Assembly (NCBI RefSeq): GCF_003265705.1
Contig: NW_020313057.1
Span: 4,567,075 to 4,631,074 of the forward strand
Length of the DNA: 64,000 nucleotides
DNA from: Callorhinus ursinus
Taxonomy: Eukaryota > Chordata > Mammalia > Carnivora > Otariidae
Reading direction: 5' to 3'
Below are positions 1-11,225 of this stretch, piece by piece (the first letter of the stretch is position 1; every line of letters starts with the position of its first letter). A model generated the notes under the pieces. It had not been told where the DNA came from. It saw only the letters and a list, made by a program, of their open reading frames with translations, and did no database searches. The translations under genes and the position numbers were made by a program.

Positions 1-314
1 AAGTCACAGGAGATGGCTATTCTCCATGCTGCTGTCCCCACCCCCAGATTGGGCCCTGCCTGCACAGTCATGGTGCTGGGGCTTGGGGGCTCTCAGTACA
101 CAATCCACAGAGAGGCCTCCCAGCCCCCAAGCCTCGGTCTTCCACCACTCACCGCCATGGCATCCTATCTTATATCCTTCACAGCACACGTCAACTTCTG
201 CAATTATCTGACTTATTGTCTACCTCCTCCATCTCTCCCCCTGCCATATTAACTCCATCAAAATTAAGACTTTGTCTTGGTTTTGTTACTCCTAGCTCGG
301 TACTGGCACATGCT

Positions 315-341
315 GAAGGAAGGAAGGAAGGAAGGAAGGAA
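315..341. repeat. (GGAA)n microsatellite
   Basis: About 27 bp of uninterrupted GAAG/GGAA tetranucleotide repeat in otherwise unique sequence. Confidence 0.9.
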
Positions 342-1924
342 CAAATAGAAGATTGAACAAAACAAATCCTGATCTCCTCCTTATGCTGTCACCCAAGCCC
401 CACTGAACATGGTCACCATCATGACCTCCAAATGCCTGGCTCACATTATGATGAGACTCCCTCCCTCCCCTGGGAACCCTGAGACACCAGCTCTTGATAG
501 CAGGGAAGGTGATGGGGAAGGAGCCAGTAGGAAGAACAGCTGCACCAGACTCTAGTTGCAAGGACATGGAACATCGGTATTGCAAAAAAAGTCAAGAATC
601 ATGCTGACACACAGTGGGGAAGGTAGATCAGGTGTCTCCAGAGACCGGGGCACAGTGTCTCCTGAACAGAACGTACACAGAAGAAAAAGGATGTGCTGCA
701 CTCGCTGGACAGGGGACAAGACTTCCTTGGTCCCCCATGCCACTCAGCTATGTGATGAGCCTCAAAAACCCCCAGCCCCCGTCTGTCCCTGTAGAACCAG
801 AGCCTGAAGGGCAATTGGTGGAACCACAGGATGGTCACCTAGGGGCTGTCTTATGGCTGAAAACACATGCCAAAGGGGTCCATGCAGGCATCTGTTTGGA
901 GGTGACTCCTGACAAAGCAAAGGGGGTTTTTGTTGTGATATTTTATTTGTTCTTTTCCAAATGAATCACTGGCCCTTCTATGCTGTGAGGTGTTAAGAAG
1001 AGGAAGGTGCAAGTAAGGAGGAGGGTGGGCGCTCACGCACGAGAACCTGCCAAAGAGTTGCTCCAGCCACATGGAAAACACCTGTTTTTCACCACAATGA
1101 GGCTTAAAGTCATCCTTCAAGAGACAAATAAAAAGCTCCTCTGAGTGGGTAAGGTGCAACCCGGGACCCTCCCCAGTAGGCCTCGGCCTCACGGCTGTTA
1201 CCCACAGCGTCCCCGCGAGGCCGGAGGGGATCCTCTGTCCAACGGCAGGTTGTGCCAAATCTGAAAACTCTTCTTTCAGTGTGAATGTCAAACTTACCGG
1301 GATCACAGCCTCAGAGAGTCAAGTGATCGTAAAAGGTCAGAGCGTCCCTGATGAAAGCCTGTGCCTAACCTTTCCAGAAGAAGAGCTCTGTGATTTCCTT
1401 GGGACCAGGTTTCTACAACTGCCCTGCATGGGCTGCATGGGTATCTACTGACGCTTATTGCTAAGAAGCTCACTATGCCTCATCGCTCTTGAAGTTGACC
1501 TTCTCCAATTTAATTTTCTGTGGAGACAGAAGTAACTGGACAGAAACCTCAGTTATTCAAAGATCATTGTTGCCCCATCTTGCACTGTTGCTTCTCAGAG
1601 GAGAAAAAACTGCAAACCCCTCCATTCCATGAACCTCCTCCCATAATACACCCTTTTGTCTACTTTTCCTGTTCCCCCCGGCATCTCTCCCATTCTCCCA
1701 CTTTCTCCCAAAGTGGGGCAGCCGAAACGGAATATGCCACTCCAGGGCTGGGACCAAGAGAAAGGAGGGGATTCTCTCAGCTCCTGCTTAGCACATACAT
1801 CCCTATGAGAGCAGGGCGCAACCAACTCACTGGGGTCAGCCTCTTGGGGCCTTGAAAGGGGAGGCCACAATCTGGAAGAGACTCCACCTTTTAGGCCAGG
1901 CACGGGACAGCAAACACCGAGAAC
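342..1924. other. Unique sequence, no gene seen
   Basis: No repeat family recognised. A 151-codon minus-strand frame (851-1306) and a 116-codon plus-strand frame (614-964) overlap each other and lack recognisable domains. I treat both as chance open frames. Confidence 0.6.
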
Positions 1925-2065
1925 ACCTCTGACCTTCTCGGAGTCCCATTTCCTTCATCTTTACAATGGGAATAACTACATCAAACGGACTTACTCCAGG
2001 TTGCTGTGAGGTTCAAATAAATGTGGAGAAGACACTTATGGCTGGCACTAGCCTGCAGTAGACTC
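1925..2065 (+). mobile_element. MIR SINE fragment
   Basis: The order of a tRNA-derived MIR core is visible: a TCATCTTTACAATGGGAATAA block, then a TTGCTGTGAGGTTCAAATAA block, then a GGCACTAGCC tail corresponding to the usual TGCCTGGCAC. It is diverged and truncated at the 5' side, typical of this ancient mammal-wide family. Confidence 0.75.
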
Positions 2066-2067
2066 CC

Positions 2068-2330
2068 CATGCCATTAGGATACAATCCAGTCTCCCCAGG
2101 ATGGCCCGCAAGGGCCACCACGGTCTTGTCTCACGAGCCCTTCTGACCATTCAACTCGCCGTCACCCGTCACATGGATCTGCCTACACTCCAAGATCAGC
2201 ACCCCCTTTCCGGGCTTTCACATTTGTATTTCCCTGCCTGGGATTCTCATCCCCAGATTCTCCACAGCTGGCTCCTCACACTTACTGTGTCTGCACACAA
2301 AAACATGACATTCTCTGATCCCCTATCCAA
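2068..2330 (+). mobile_element. L2 LINE 3' region fragment
   Basis: The order of blocks resembles the L2 3' region: GGCCACCACGGTCTTGTCTC, then a CTTTCACATTTG block, a TCCCTGCCTGGGATTCTCATCCCC-like block and a CAGCTGGCTCCTCACAC block. It abuts the preceding MIR on the same strand. Confidence 0.65.
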
Positions 2331-2548
2331 AATAGTCGCATGTGAAATGGGGAAGAGACCCGGGGGGGGAGGTGATTCTTAGCTACAAAGTCTGCAAATG
2401 ACAGAGAAGCCTGAACTAGAGTTCGGTGTGACCGTAATCAAATAGAGACCTCATCCATCAGCCAGCGGGCAGGGGAATCGTGCCAGCCAGAGACGGATCA
2501 GTTCTGCTAGATTGGCAATAACCAACCTTGGCATAGTGCTTTAGAGTT

Positions 2549-2665
2549 TTTATTCATTTACTCATTCATTCTACGAATACTTGCCGAGCACCTCCTGCAT
2601 GCCAGGGTCAGGATACAGACAGAAAGAGTTTCTGCTCTCACGGCTTTTGTATCCTATTGGATAAG
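2549..2665 (-). mobile_element. L2 LINE 3' end, antisense
   Basis: TTATTCATTTACTCATTC followed by GAGCACCTCCTGCATGCCAG and a GTTTCTGCTCTCACGG block is the reverse complement of the L2 terminus (GGCACATAGTAGGTGCTCAATAAAT and upstream). Confidence 0.65.
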
Positions 2666-3003
2666 CTTTCGGAGACCAGCAAGTGCATATCCTCAAGCCA
2701 CTCCCTGCATTCATATCCTTGTATTTTCTGCATAGCACATGATCTGATTCATTCCCTGCTCTGAACAATGGCCCCTGAACAATGATGGACACTGTCTTGA
2801 CTTTTTTTGTCCACACTCAATAGATTGAAACCCTTTCTACTATGATTCACCACTGCCCTTAAAAGTACCCACTCAAAGATCCTTTACTGACAAATATTTT
2901 GCACATGCAAAAATTGCTGTGAGAACGGCAATACAGAGCTTCACGGGGTCTGTGCGGACCTCTAGAGACTTAAATTACTCCCCACTTTCAAAATAAAGGC
3001 TTG

Positions 3004-3236
3004 GGGCGGGCGCCTGGGTGGCTCAGTCTGTTAATCGACTGACTCGTGATTTCGGTTCAGATCATTGGCTCAGGGTCGTGAGATCGGGCCCGCCTCCCCC
3101 GCCTTGAGCCCCCAGTCAGGCTCCATGCTCAGCTCTGATTCCACTTGAGACTCCCTCTGCCCCTCCCCCCGCTCGTGCACTCTCTCTCAACTAAATAAAT
3201 CAATCCATCAATCCATCAAATCTCAAGTAAATAAAC
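3004..3236 (+). mobile_element. CAN-SINE, diverged copy
   Basis: The head GGGCGCCTGGGTGGCTCAGT starts near 3007, with a CT-rich body and a tail in which AAATAAAT has degenerated to repeated CAATCCAT units. A target duplication is only suggested (AAAGGCTTG before, AAAGTCTTG after). The body differs from the younger copies of the window, so this is an older subfamily. Confidence 0.9.
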
Positions 3237-3240
3237 AAAG

Positions 3241-4865
3241 TCTTGACTGCAACCTCAAAACAGTTCCTCTACCTCGTTTTGGTTGGTTTGTATTGTAAAA
3301 TGATGCATCATCAAGTACTAAGAAGGATCCTAAAGATTAGAAGGCATAGTTTCTGCTCTTAAGGAATGTTTACTTTGATGGGAGACATGGGGTGGAGGGA
3401 CCCTGCTTTATCCACAGTGTTGCATCTTCTTGGTCCCCCGCCTCCTCATCTACCCATCCTTACATGGAAACACTGAAGGCTTTACTGACTCTCACCCTAA
3501 AAACAGCATTTATAAAGTGCTAGATACTGTGCTGTGCAGGAAGTAGATACAATTGGGTCTCAAAGAAGGGAGGTTTGGAGAGATGCTGAGGTCATGAGCA
3601 AAAACTCACTGGCAAGATGAAGAAAGGAAATCTCACTGAGCAGAACGTAGATAAGGAAAGAAGAGAAGCAGGGTCCCACCCATGGTCATGATGGGGGGCA
3701 GGGAATGGTTGGGGGGGTTGTGAGGAAAAGCAAGACATTAGTTCCAGAGGCAGAAGTGAGCCTGCCGGCAAGGAGAAGATGTGAGGAAGAAGGAGGGGTC
3801 TGACAGTCATGTAACAGAGATAACCACGTGATAAATGGCTCCAAGTATCAAGGGGAGGAATTTGGGCTTAATTGTTCAAATCCTATATCCTTAGGGTAAG
3901 AAAGGACTTCGGAGATCATCTGTCCAAACTATACACACAAGCAAGACAAAAGCCCACTTTGGGAGCTGCCCTGAGGTCCCTCTGAGCTCACGAAGGAGCA
4001 GGTCATCAGTACAAAGTGATGTAGCCCTGGCTCTTTCTGCCTCCCTCTACCGTCCATGCCATGGAGCTCTTAAAGGTCTCAGGCAGTGTCCACCCCCTTC
4101 TGTACCTGGAGCTCCTTGCTTAGATGATGCTACCAACCAACACCCGTTCCAGCCCAGAGAAATGGAACATCACAACAAAATCAGGAACTCCACTGTTCAG
4201 ATACTGTAAGAGTTACCGTTTGACACTATTCTGCAAGATATTGTGGAGGCTGAAAGAAAACCAGAGGTAGAGAATATGTCCCCATCTGTAATGACTATAA
4301 TCAAGATCTTCCCACACAATGAGCTCTTCACTTAACAGCCACACAGAAGGCCTCTAACTTTGCTCCGTGTGATGTTCTGACAACTTCGACGTGGGAATAA
4401 CACACAAGAGATCTGAAAGAAAGGACAAGACTTTAGCTCTGTTTCTCTACTGGTTTTACTTTATATATAGATGTGTTTATTGTCATCTTGGGCTTTCAGT
4501 GCCTTGGAACAAGATGTTTCCATGGCATCAAGTGCGGTGCAAAGTTTATTGCATAAAGTCACATATTTTGAAATCACAATGAAATAAACCCCCTGGTACA
4601 TTAAATGGAAAGGTAATACTTGTTGTATGTGTTTTGTTGTTGTTGTTGTTAACTAACAAATAAGAACTCGGCATCTAATAAAAATCTCCCCTTTCAAGTG
4701 CAGACTGTTATTGCTCTGTTGTTTTATCTTTCTTCCATAGTTTCATAACACTTGATAGAACAACTGAGTTATTGTGAGACCAAGAAAGTCTGTTGGACTC
4801 CCTGAATATGCTGCTCAACATTTTACCTCTTCCAAGGCTAAGTGCGTTTCAGAGCAACATCAAAT
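3241..4865. other. Mostly unique sequence
   Basis: No gene found. Segments near 3490-3560 and 3885-4010 faintly resemble antisense MIR or L2 material but are too diverged to call. A (GTT)n run lies at 4632-4653. Confidence 0.55.
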
Positions 4866-5003
4866 GGGGGAATGCATCAGAACCAAGGGGAGAGAGCTTT
4901 TATAAATACAAATTCCAGGACCCCACCCTAGGCTTAATGAGTCAGAATCTCTGAAGGGGAGCCCACAGGTTTTCCTCAGTTACACCTACAGTTAAGAAGT
5001 ATT
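4866..5003 (+). mobile_element. MER5-like hAT-Charlie fragment
   Basis: Blocks AGAACCAAGGGGAGAGAGCTTT, AATTCCAGGACCCCACCCTA and GAGTCAGAATCTCTGAAGGGG follow the order of a MER5A nonautonomous hAT element (AGAATCACCTGGAGAGC, CCTGGGCCCCACCC, TCAGAATCTCTGGGGG). The 3' end is degraded. Confidence 0.6.
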
Positions 5004-5621
5004 CCTCAAGACAAAGAAGTTATTTTCTGACTATGAATTTTAGCCTTTAATAAGCTCTATGAAGAAAATGCAAAATATGGAATCATTCTAGTATTCCTGG
5101 AAAGAAACCAGCATAGGTTTTTGTACAGAAAGCTCTCCTTTCTGAACAGAAAAGTTCCATCAGTTCACTCCAACAGGGAAGAAGGGTCCCAGACTCTCAG
5201 AAAGGAGACAGGAGACCGGTACAGGAAGGGGCTTTCCACATAGGTCTAGATAAGTCCACACTAGCTAAGATGGGTTCATTTCTTCCAACAAAAGCAGCTC
5301 AGGGCTGTGCCTTAATCTAGTTCTCTAACAGCAGGTGGTGAGGACAGCCCTCAGAACATCCTGGAAAATCCACTGCACATGCCCTAAGTCAAACATGCAG
5401 GAGGAACATGGAGCTGCCGGAGCCCATTCTCTGTAATAACGGTGAAGGGACAGATGAGGAGCTAAAAGGGCAGCGATTGAGGCCGTTTCCTGGACATAAG
5501 GCCGGATCAAGTAAATTGGAGAGCAATTCTGAAGGGCTCTGAAGGGCCGGGGCAAAGGATCTGCACACCTCTCAACTAACAAGCACACAGCTACCAAAGA
5601 TGTTTTGGTATCAAGGGACAA
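5004..5621. other. Unique sequence
   Basis: No repeat or gene recognised. A 175-codon minus-strand frame starting at 5852 runs through here but begins inside a MIR element and has no domain. Confidence 0.5.
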
Positions 5622-5812
5622 AACAGTAATGAGGAACATGGACTGTGGAGCCAGGCCGGCTGGGGTGTGAATCGCAGCTCTACAAATTCCTCTCTGTGCC
5701 TGGACTTCTCCCCTTAGAAAGTGGGGATAATAGTGGTTCCTACCCCCCTGCGCTGCTCTGATGACCAGGTGAGTTTGTCTATATGAAGCATCCAGGACAT
5801 AGTAATACAGCT
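5622..5812 (+). mobile_element. MIR SINE
   Basis: Near full-length MIR: GACTGTGGAGCCAGGC, GGGTGTGAATCGCAGCTCTAC, TCTCTGTGCC, AAAGTGGGGATAATAGTGGTTC and CCAGGACATAGTAATA occur in the canonical order. Confidence 0.85.
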
Positions 5813-5989
5813 GAATCTGAGTCTGTATTTGTTCAATGGATTGATACACCAACTGGCATTATCCTAATACGCGAGCCAGACGGAGCCTCTCAGGGGACTG
5901 CGATGATCTCGAGATGTGACACGGAGGGAAAGGATGCGAGGGCAGCACTGGCCAAGAAGAGAACAAGGTCCCCTCGGGGGTGAGCGGGA

Positions 5990-6290
5990 GGGGCTCAGCT
6001 GGGCAGCCAGGGGCCTGGGTTTGAATCCCAGCTGAGGCGTGCTGGGCTTCCCTTAACCTCTCTCTGTTCTGCTCTCCCCCACTGTCAAAATGGGGGCACT
6101 TTCAGGACATGCCTTGCAGAGCTGCTATGAGGATTACACAAATAATATATAGACTATCAGGATATGTGACATAATAAAATTACGTAATAATAACACAACA
6201 TATATTGTTGTCCATGGCATAGCAACGTCAAGTGCTTAGAGGGGTTTCTGGCAGGGAGTGAACAGTCAGTAACACTGAGGTCGTTGTTAT
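5990..6290 (+). mobile_element. MIR SINE
   Basis: CTGGGTTTGAATCCCAGCTG, TTAACCTCTCTCTGTTCTG, TCAAAATGGGGGCACT and GCTATGAGGATTACACAAAT give a clear MIR order, with an AT-rich expansion at about 6145-6210 before a degraded tail (TCAAGTGCTTAGAG) that ends near an ATGATGATGA run. Confidence 0.8.
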
Positions 6291-6295
6291 GATGA

Positions 6296-7369
6296 TGATG
6301 AAAGTCAGGTGTTCTTGCTGCTGACTACAGCGGGAAGGGCATCCCCATCACCGACCTGGGGAGGAGTCAGGGAGGAAAGTCGCAGGAGCAGGGCTCTGAG
6401 CTCTGGGTTTACTGTTAACAGACATCATCTGGCGTCCCCCCTCCCACCTGGTGGAGGAGACATGTGAGATGTCATCACTGCTCTCTGGATGGCCCGTCCA
6501 ATGCTTGAGAAGCTGGGCTGCCCTTGGCCATGACACCAGAAAGCTCTGCACTGCACCTAGAACCCGGTTCTTCCAACGCCCAGCCCTTACAGCTCCTCAG
6601 CCACTAGCAGGCTAATGAGGCTGCCGTGCCCCATTCCAGTGTCTTCCTGGAGCTTCCAACTCTGGGGGACACACTCTCCGCGGGAGCAGTCCCCATCCAC
6701 ACCCCACGCTGGGGGCCTGAGGCTGGTGGCAACCGCTACCCACAAAGGCAGGGTTCCCACTGTCCACACACACACGGACTCGTTAGTAGTAGGGAGGTTA
6801 AAGCCAGAGCAGTGAAAAAGGCAGGTAGAGGGGGTCGCAATGCCCAATAAGACCAGTCTGGGCACTTTCTCGGTAGCCCAGAGAAGGAAGAAATGCTTTG
6901 AGCCTCGAAAGGCCGCAAGAACACAATGTTTTGTTCCTGAAAGAAAAAACCATCTGGGATCAGTCAGCTGAGCAATGCCTGAAGCCCTTGTCTTCAGTGG
7001 GGTGAGGGGTGGTGTCCCCGCCGGAGCTCCTGCAGGGCATGCATGGCTGTCCACAGCCCTTCACTGAGGAACTGATGACCTCCTCCAGGAGAAGGGGCCC
7101 AGAGATTGTCCCTTCAAGCTCCACCCGAAGCTACTGTTGCCACATGGAATAGCAGATAGGGAATGTTCCTTTGCCAACCTGAGAAGGCTTTGCTTCTGCT
7201 CTGGGTTTCCCCCTTACCTTCAAAGTAATCCAGCAGTATTTACCAAAACTTACTGTTGAAAAAAAAAAAAAAAAGCAATCATCTAATTGCAAATACACTG
7301 CTTAAAATAATGCTGTGTGCTCAGGCCTCCTGGGACCCTAATTTTCTCACTTGGGAAGTGAAAAGGACT
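6296..7369. other. Unique sequence with a poly-A run
   Basis: No gene recognised. Overlapping frames of 155, 74 and 66 codons on both strands look like chance. A 16-base A run lies at 7259-7274 without an element attached to it. Confidence 0.5.
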
Positions 7370-7656
7370 CCAGTGCAGATGGGAGTGTAAACTGCAACCA
7401 AATTTTGGAAAATTAATCTGACAATATCTATTAAAATGTAAAACAGACACACCTCTGACCCTACAATCCCATGCAGAGGAATCTTCTATAGAAATAAAAG
7501 AACCCAGTAAGAAAGGATATGCGCAGGAGGATGTTTATCCAAGCATTATATGTAGAGGCAATAACACAAATAATAATAATAAAGTACAGAAACCAACCTA
7601 AAAGCCCATCAATGGTGAGATGGTTGAATAAATGACGGTATGTTTATAATACAGCA
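7370..7656 (+). mobile_element. L1 ORF2 3' fragment (old)
   Basis: GATGGGAGTGTAAACTG, TTTTGGAAAATTAATCTGAC, CCTACAATCCCATGCAGAGGA and AAAGCCCATCAATGGTGAGA follow the nucleotide order of the L1 ORF2 C-terminal region (HCWWECK and downstream). It is too broken for an open frame. A young SINE is inserted at its right end. Confidence 0.75.
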
Positions 7657-7669
7657 TACAATAAGGATC

Positions 7670-7863
7670 CTTCTTTTTTTAATTTTATTTATTTATTTGA
7701 GAGAGAGAGAATGAGAGATAGAGAGCATGAAAGGGAAGAGGGTCAGAGGGAGAGGCAGACTCCCTGCTGAGCAGGGAGCCCGATGTGGGACTCGATCCCG
7801 GGACTCCAGGATCATGACCTGAGCGGAAGGCAGTCGCCCAACCAACTGAGCCCCCAGGCGCCC
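7670..7863 (-). mobile_element. CAN-SINE, antisense, with 13-bp TSD
   Basis: It reads from the T-rich tail complement (TTTTAATTTTATTTATTTAT) to the head complement ending CCCCCAGGCGCCC. The 13-bp target duplication TACAATAAGGATC is exact on both sides (7657-7669 and 7864-7876). The copy is intact and therefore young. Confidence 0.95.
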
Positions 7864-8374
7864 TACAATAAGGATCTTATTAAGAAGAACGAGTTGGGGC
7901 TTTCATTATGCACAGCAGAAAACACAGAGGAGGGGAAGAAATGACTCATCAAGACAAGGTCAACAAAACTGCGGCAGTAGAAGCAGATGGACAAGCTGCA
8001 AACGACTTGACAAAGACCAGCAGACCCAAACCTACGCCCAAGAGCGGGACGGGGATGGGGGCAAGTAAACAAAATCAGGATCGGTTTGCATCACTGAGCC
8101 CCAGAAGGCTCAGAAACTGAAGGTGCCAGATCCCTCAGAAGGTTGATTTAAAAACAAGGCGATGCATCAGTCTTCAGAAGGACCACAGAGACTCCCCAGA
8201 TTGTCTCCCCTTCCCTCAAGCAAGCCCGAGGGGAAAGCTGGAGGATCGCTTTCCAGGAAAGATGACTCAGGCAGGCCGAGATGTGGCTGAGGGGAGACAG
8301 AAGCGCTTCAGGGAAGACAGGAGACTGACCAAAAGTCCTCACCTCGCTCAGCTCCCAGACGCTGGCAGCCAACC

Positions 8375-8920
8375 TCCATCTCCACCAAACAAAGACTCGT
8401 GGATGTTTATGGCAGCTTCATTCATCGCTGCCCAAACCAGAAGGCAACAAAAGTGTTCTTCAGTAGGCAGATGGATAAACCAACTGTGGTCCATCCGGAC
8501 AAGGTAACACTATTCAGCGCTAACAAGAAATGAGCCATCAAGCCACAAAAGAAGACATGGAGGAGGCTTGACTGCCTATTGCTAAGCGAAGGAAGCCAGT
8601 CTGGAAAGGCTACATACTGTCCGATTCCAACTATATGACTTTCTGGGAAAGGTAAAACTATGGAGGCAATAAAAAGGTCAGTGATTGGGGGGATGGGTAG
8701 GGAAGGAGAAGGGGGAGAGAGAGATGAATAGGTGCAGGACAGTGAAACTATTCTATATGATACTGTAACAGCAGGTACATGTCATCACACATTTGGTAAA
8801 ATCCATAAAATACAACACAAAGAGTTAACCCCAATGTGAACTATATACTTTAGCTAATAATAATGTATCAATAAAGACTTATCAATTGTAACAATGAATC
8901 ACACTAATGCAAGACAATAG
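8375..8920 (+). mobile_element. L1M 3' end (ORF2 tail and 3' UTR)
   Basis: ATGTTTATGGCAGCTTCATT, ACCAACTGTGGTCCATCCGG, TGGAGGAGGCTTGACTGCCT, TATTGCTAAGCGAAGGAAGC and the later ATTCTATATGATACTGTAAC and TATCAATTGTAACAATG blocks match the tail of an L1MA/L1MB-type element in order. No frame survives. Confidence 0.85.
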
Positions 8921-8984
8921 CTACTAAAATGTAAAACATACAATCTGATCCTGCAATCCTATTAATAATAGGAGATACTGTCAC

Positions 8985-9036
8985 CTGAAACTAATGTAAC
9001 ATGTGTGTCAACTATACTCAAATAAAAATTTTTAAA
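8985..9036 (+). mobile_element. Carnivore L1 3' terminus fragment
   Basis: The short block CACCTGAAACTAATGTAAC followed by CAACTATACTCAAATAAAAA and an A-rich tail is the end of the carnivore L1 3' UTR. The same terminus occurs at 54300-54345. Confidence 0.7.
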
Positions 9037-9632
9037 AAATAGGAAAAACTAAGGGTGAGGGTTTACAGAAACTCTCTGTACTTTGCCCTCCGTTTTTCTG
9101 AAAATGGGAAACTGCTTAAACAAACAAATAGAGTCTACTGATTTTTTTTAAAAACCCACAATGAGTCATGACTACATTTGCACTAAAATGGCTCAAATTA
9201 AAAACACTGACAGCACCAAGTATTAATGAGCAACCAGAATTCTCTTTGTTACTACAGGGAATGAAAATGGTGCAACCACCTTGGAAAACAAATACACCAC
9301 CTACCAAGTCACCCAGTTGTGCCCCTCCTAAAGATTTACCCCAGAAAAGTGAAAACACATCTACACAAAGATTTGAACACAAATGTTTACAATGGCTTTA
9401 ATATAATAGCCCCAAACTGGAAAGAACCCAAATGTTCATCAACAAGTGAATGGATAAACACTGTGCGGTATGTTTATACAATAGAATACTAGCCAGCAGT
9501 AAAGAACAAATACAGTAGCACGAAAGAAGCTCAATAACATTATGCTGAGGGAAAGACACCAAACAAAAAGAGTACATGCTGTATGATTTCATTTACATTA
9601 AGTTCTAGAACAAGCAAAAATAATTTATAGTG

Positions 9633-9940
9633 GAGGCGCCTGGCTTGCTCAGTCGGTAGAACATGCAGCTCTTAATCTCGGGGTTGTGAGTTCAAGCCCC
9701 ACACTGGGCATAGAGCCTACGGTTTTTTAAAGATTTTATTTATATATTTGAGAGAGAGAGCACAAGCGGGGAGGAGGGGTAGAGGGAGAGGGAGAAGCAG
9801 ACTCCCCGCGGAGCAGGGATTCCCAATGCGGGGCTCGATCCCAAGACCGTGGGATCATGACCTGAGCCGAAGGTGGATGCTTAACCAACTGAGCCACCCG
9901 GGCACCCCAAGGGCATAGAGCCTACTTTAAAAATAATAAT
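9633..9940 (+). mobile_element. Short-form CAN-SINE (outer), 14-bp TSD
   Basis: This copy has head GGCGCCTGGCTTGCTCAGTC, B-box region GTTGTGAGTTCAAGCCCC and a short 3' part GGGCATAGAGCCTACTTTAAAAATAAT without the long CT-rich body. AATAATTTATAGTG is exact at 9619-9632 and 9941-9954. A second SINE interrupts it at 9721. Confidence 0.9.
9721..9910 (-). mobile_element. CAN-SINE (inner), 15-bp TSD
   Basis: A full-length long-form SINE in antisense. It opens with GGTTTTTTAAAGATTTTATTT and ends GAGCCACCCGGGCACCCC. GGGCATAGAGCCTAC is exactly duplicated at 9706-9720 and 9911-9925, placing the insertion inside the 3' part of the outer SINE. Confidence 0.95.
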
Positions 9941-10195
9941 AATAATTTATAGTGAAAAAAACTAAAAATTAAAAAAAAAACAAAACTCAAATCAGCAGTT
10001 GCCTGAGACAGAAGGTGAAGGGGATTAACTGGGAAGGGACACTGGGCATGTTTTTTTTTGAGGCTATGGAAATATTCTCTATTTTGATTGGGCTGGTGAT
10101 TATCTGGATGTACACACAAGTCAAAAACTCATAGAATTTTAAATGCTTTAAAGGGATGCATTTTATTGTATATAAATTAAGTTCTAACAGAGGTC

Positions 10196-10505
10196 ATTAA
10201 AATGAAAAAGATAAACAAGGTAATTATTAAGTCCAAGGGAAGCAAAAAAAAAGTACAAGAAAGAAAATGTAATCCTAATGCAACTCTATGATTTTGCTGT
10301 GAATATTATTTACATAGTCACATAATGTAGGCACTAATCATTTAAGACATATGTGTGTGTCTGTATGTGTGTGAGCATATCTGTCTTTTTGTGGTTAGAT
10401 AAAAACGCTAAATCCTCTTGTTAGTATGACATCACTAGATGATGTTCTAAAACAGACGAATCACAGAAGAATAATAGAAACATGTTGTTTAGAAATTTGG
10501 AGGTA
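10196..10505. other. AT-rich sequence, unassigned
   Basis: Nothing gene-like. It may continue the flanking L1 3' UTR. A (GT)-rich patch lies near 10350-10375. The last 15 bases are the left target duplication of the next SINE. Confidence 0.45.
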
Positions 10506-10715
10506 GGGGCGCCTGGGTGGCTCAGTCGTTAAGTGTCTGCCTTCAGCTCAGGTCATGGTCCCAGGGTCCTGGGATCGAGCCCCGCATCGGGCTCCCTGCT
10601 CGGCGGGGAGCCTGCTTCTCCCTCTCCCACTCCCCCTGCTTGTGTTCCCTCTCTTGCTGTGCCTCTCTCTGTCAAATAAATAAAATCCTTAAAAAAAAAA
10701 ATTAAAAAAAAAAAA
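10506..10715 (+). mobile_element. CAN-SINE, young, 15-bp exact TSD
   Basis: A complete copy: GGGGCGCCTGGGTGGCTCAG head, GGGATCGAGCCCCGC B box, CT-rich body, and a tail with TCAAATAAATAAAATCCTT followed by poly-A. AGAAATTTGGAGGTA is identical at 10491-10505 and 10716-10730. It is among the least diverged copies here. Confidence 0.97.
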
Positions 10716-10919
10716 AGAAATTTGGAGGTAAATGCCAGAGGAAACAGTTTAAGGGGTCTGAAGTGTGTCTGTGAAGAGAGCACCCAAGAATAGGGAACAC
10801 TGGGGCAAATGGCTGCTATTATTCAGTTAAAGTCTAGTGTTACTATTGATTTTTAAAACTATGTACAAGTGTCTTGCTTTGCCAAAAGTAAAGTTAAATT
10901 CTAAAATAACGTAAAGACC

Positions 10920-11225
10920 CACAAGAATGTTTATGACATACTGTTAAGTGCAGAAAGCTGATTTTGGTATAATATGAGTATGAAATAGCTTTCATTTAAA
11001 AACAAAAACTAACGATATAGGTAGAGGAATTTATGAGTATAAAGAAAAGTAAAGAATGGTGAACAACAAAAATGTTAACATCAGCTACTTCAGAGGAGAG
11101 GAATTAAAGATTACAGAGGTGGTGCAGTAGATTAGTAACTTTTTCCACATATACTTCTGAGTCACTTACGTGTTATAATAAATGGATATTAGTTTTCCTA
11201 TGAAAAACTCACCAACAACAAAAAT
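10920..11225 (+). mobile_element. Old L1 3' UTR fragment
   Basis: Blocks such as GACATACTGTTAAGTGCAGAAAGCTG, GGTATAATATGAGTATG, ATGTTAACATCAGCTACTTC and TTATAATAAATGGATATTAG follow the order of an old L1M/L1ME 3' UTR. The assignment rests on block order only. Confidence 0.55.

Larger units (their letters stand above)
9165..10195 (+). mobile_element. L1M 3' end split by nested SINEs
   Basis: The ORF2 tail order is clear (GGTGCAACCACCTTGGAAAAC, TGTTCATCAACAAGTGAATG, ATGGATAAACACTGTGCGGT), followed by a 3' UTR with GTTCTAGAACAAGCAAAAAT. The element resumes after the insertion at 9941 with the duplicated AATAATTTATAGTG and continues through CAGTTGCCTGAGACAGAAGG and GGCTGGTGATTATCTGGATG. Confidence 0.85.

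Noticed and set aside
851..1306. 151-codon minus-strand frame
   Set aside because: Overlapped by a plus-strand frame and without any recognisable domain.
5325..5852. 175-codon minus-strand frame
   Set aside because: Starts inside a MIR element and shows no family resemblance.
10506..10590. tRNA-like A-box and B-box sequences
   Set aside because: They are the tRNA-Lys-derived heads of CAN-SINEs, followed by a SINE body and A-rich tail, not tRNA genes.
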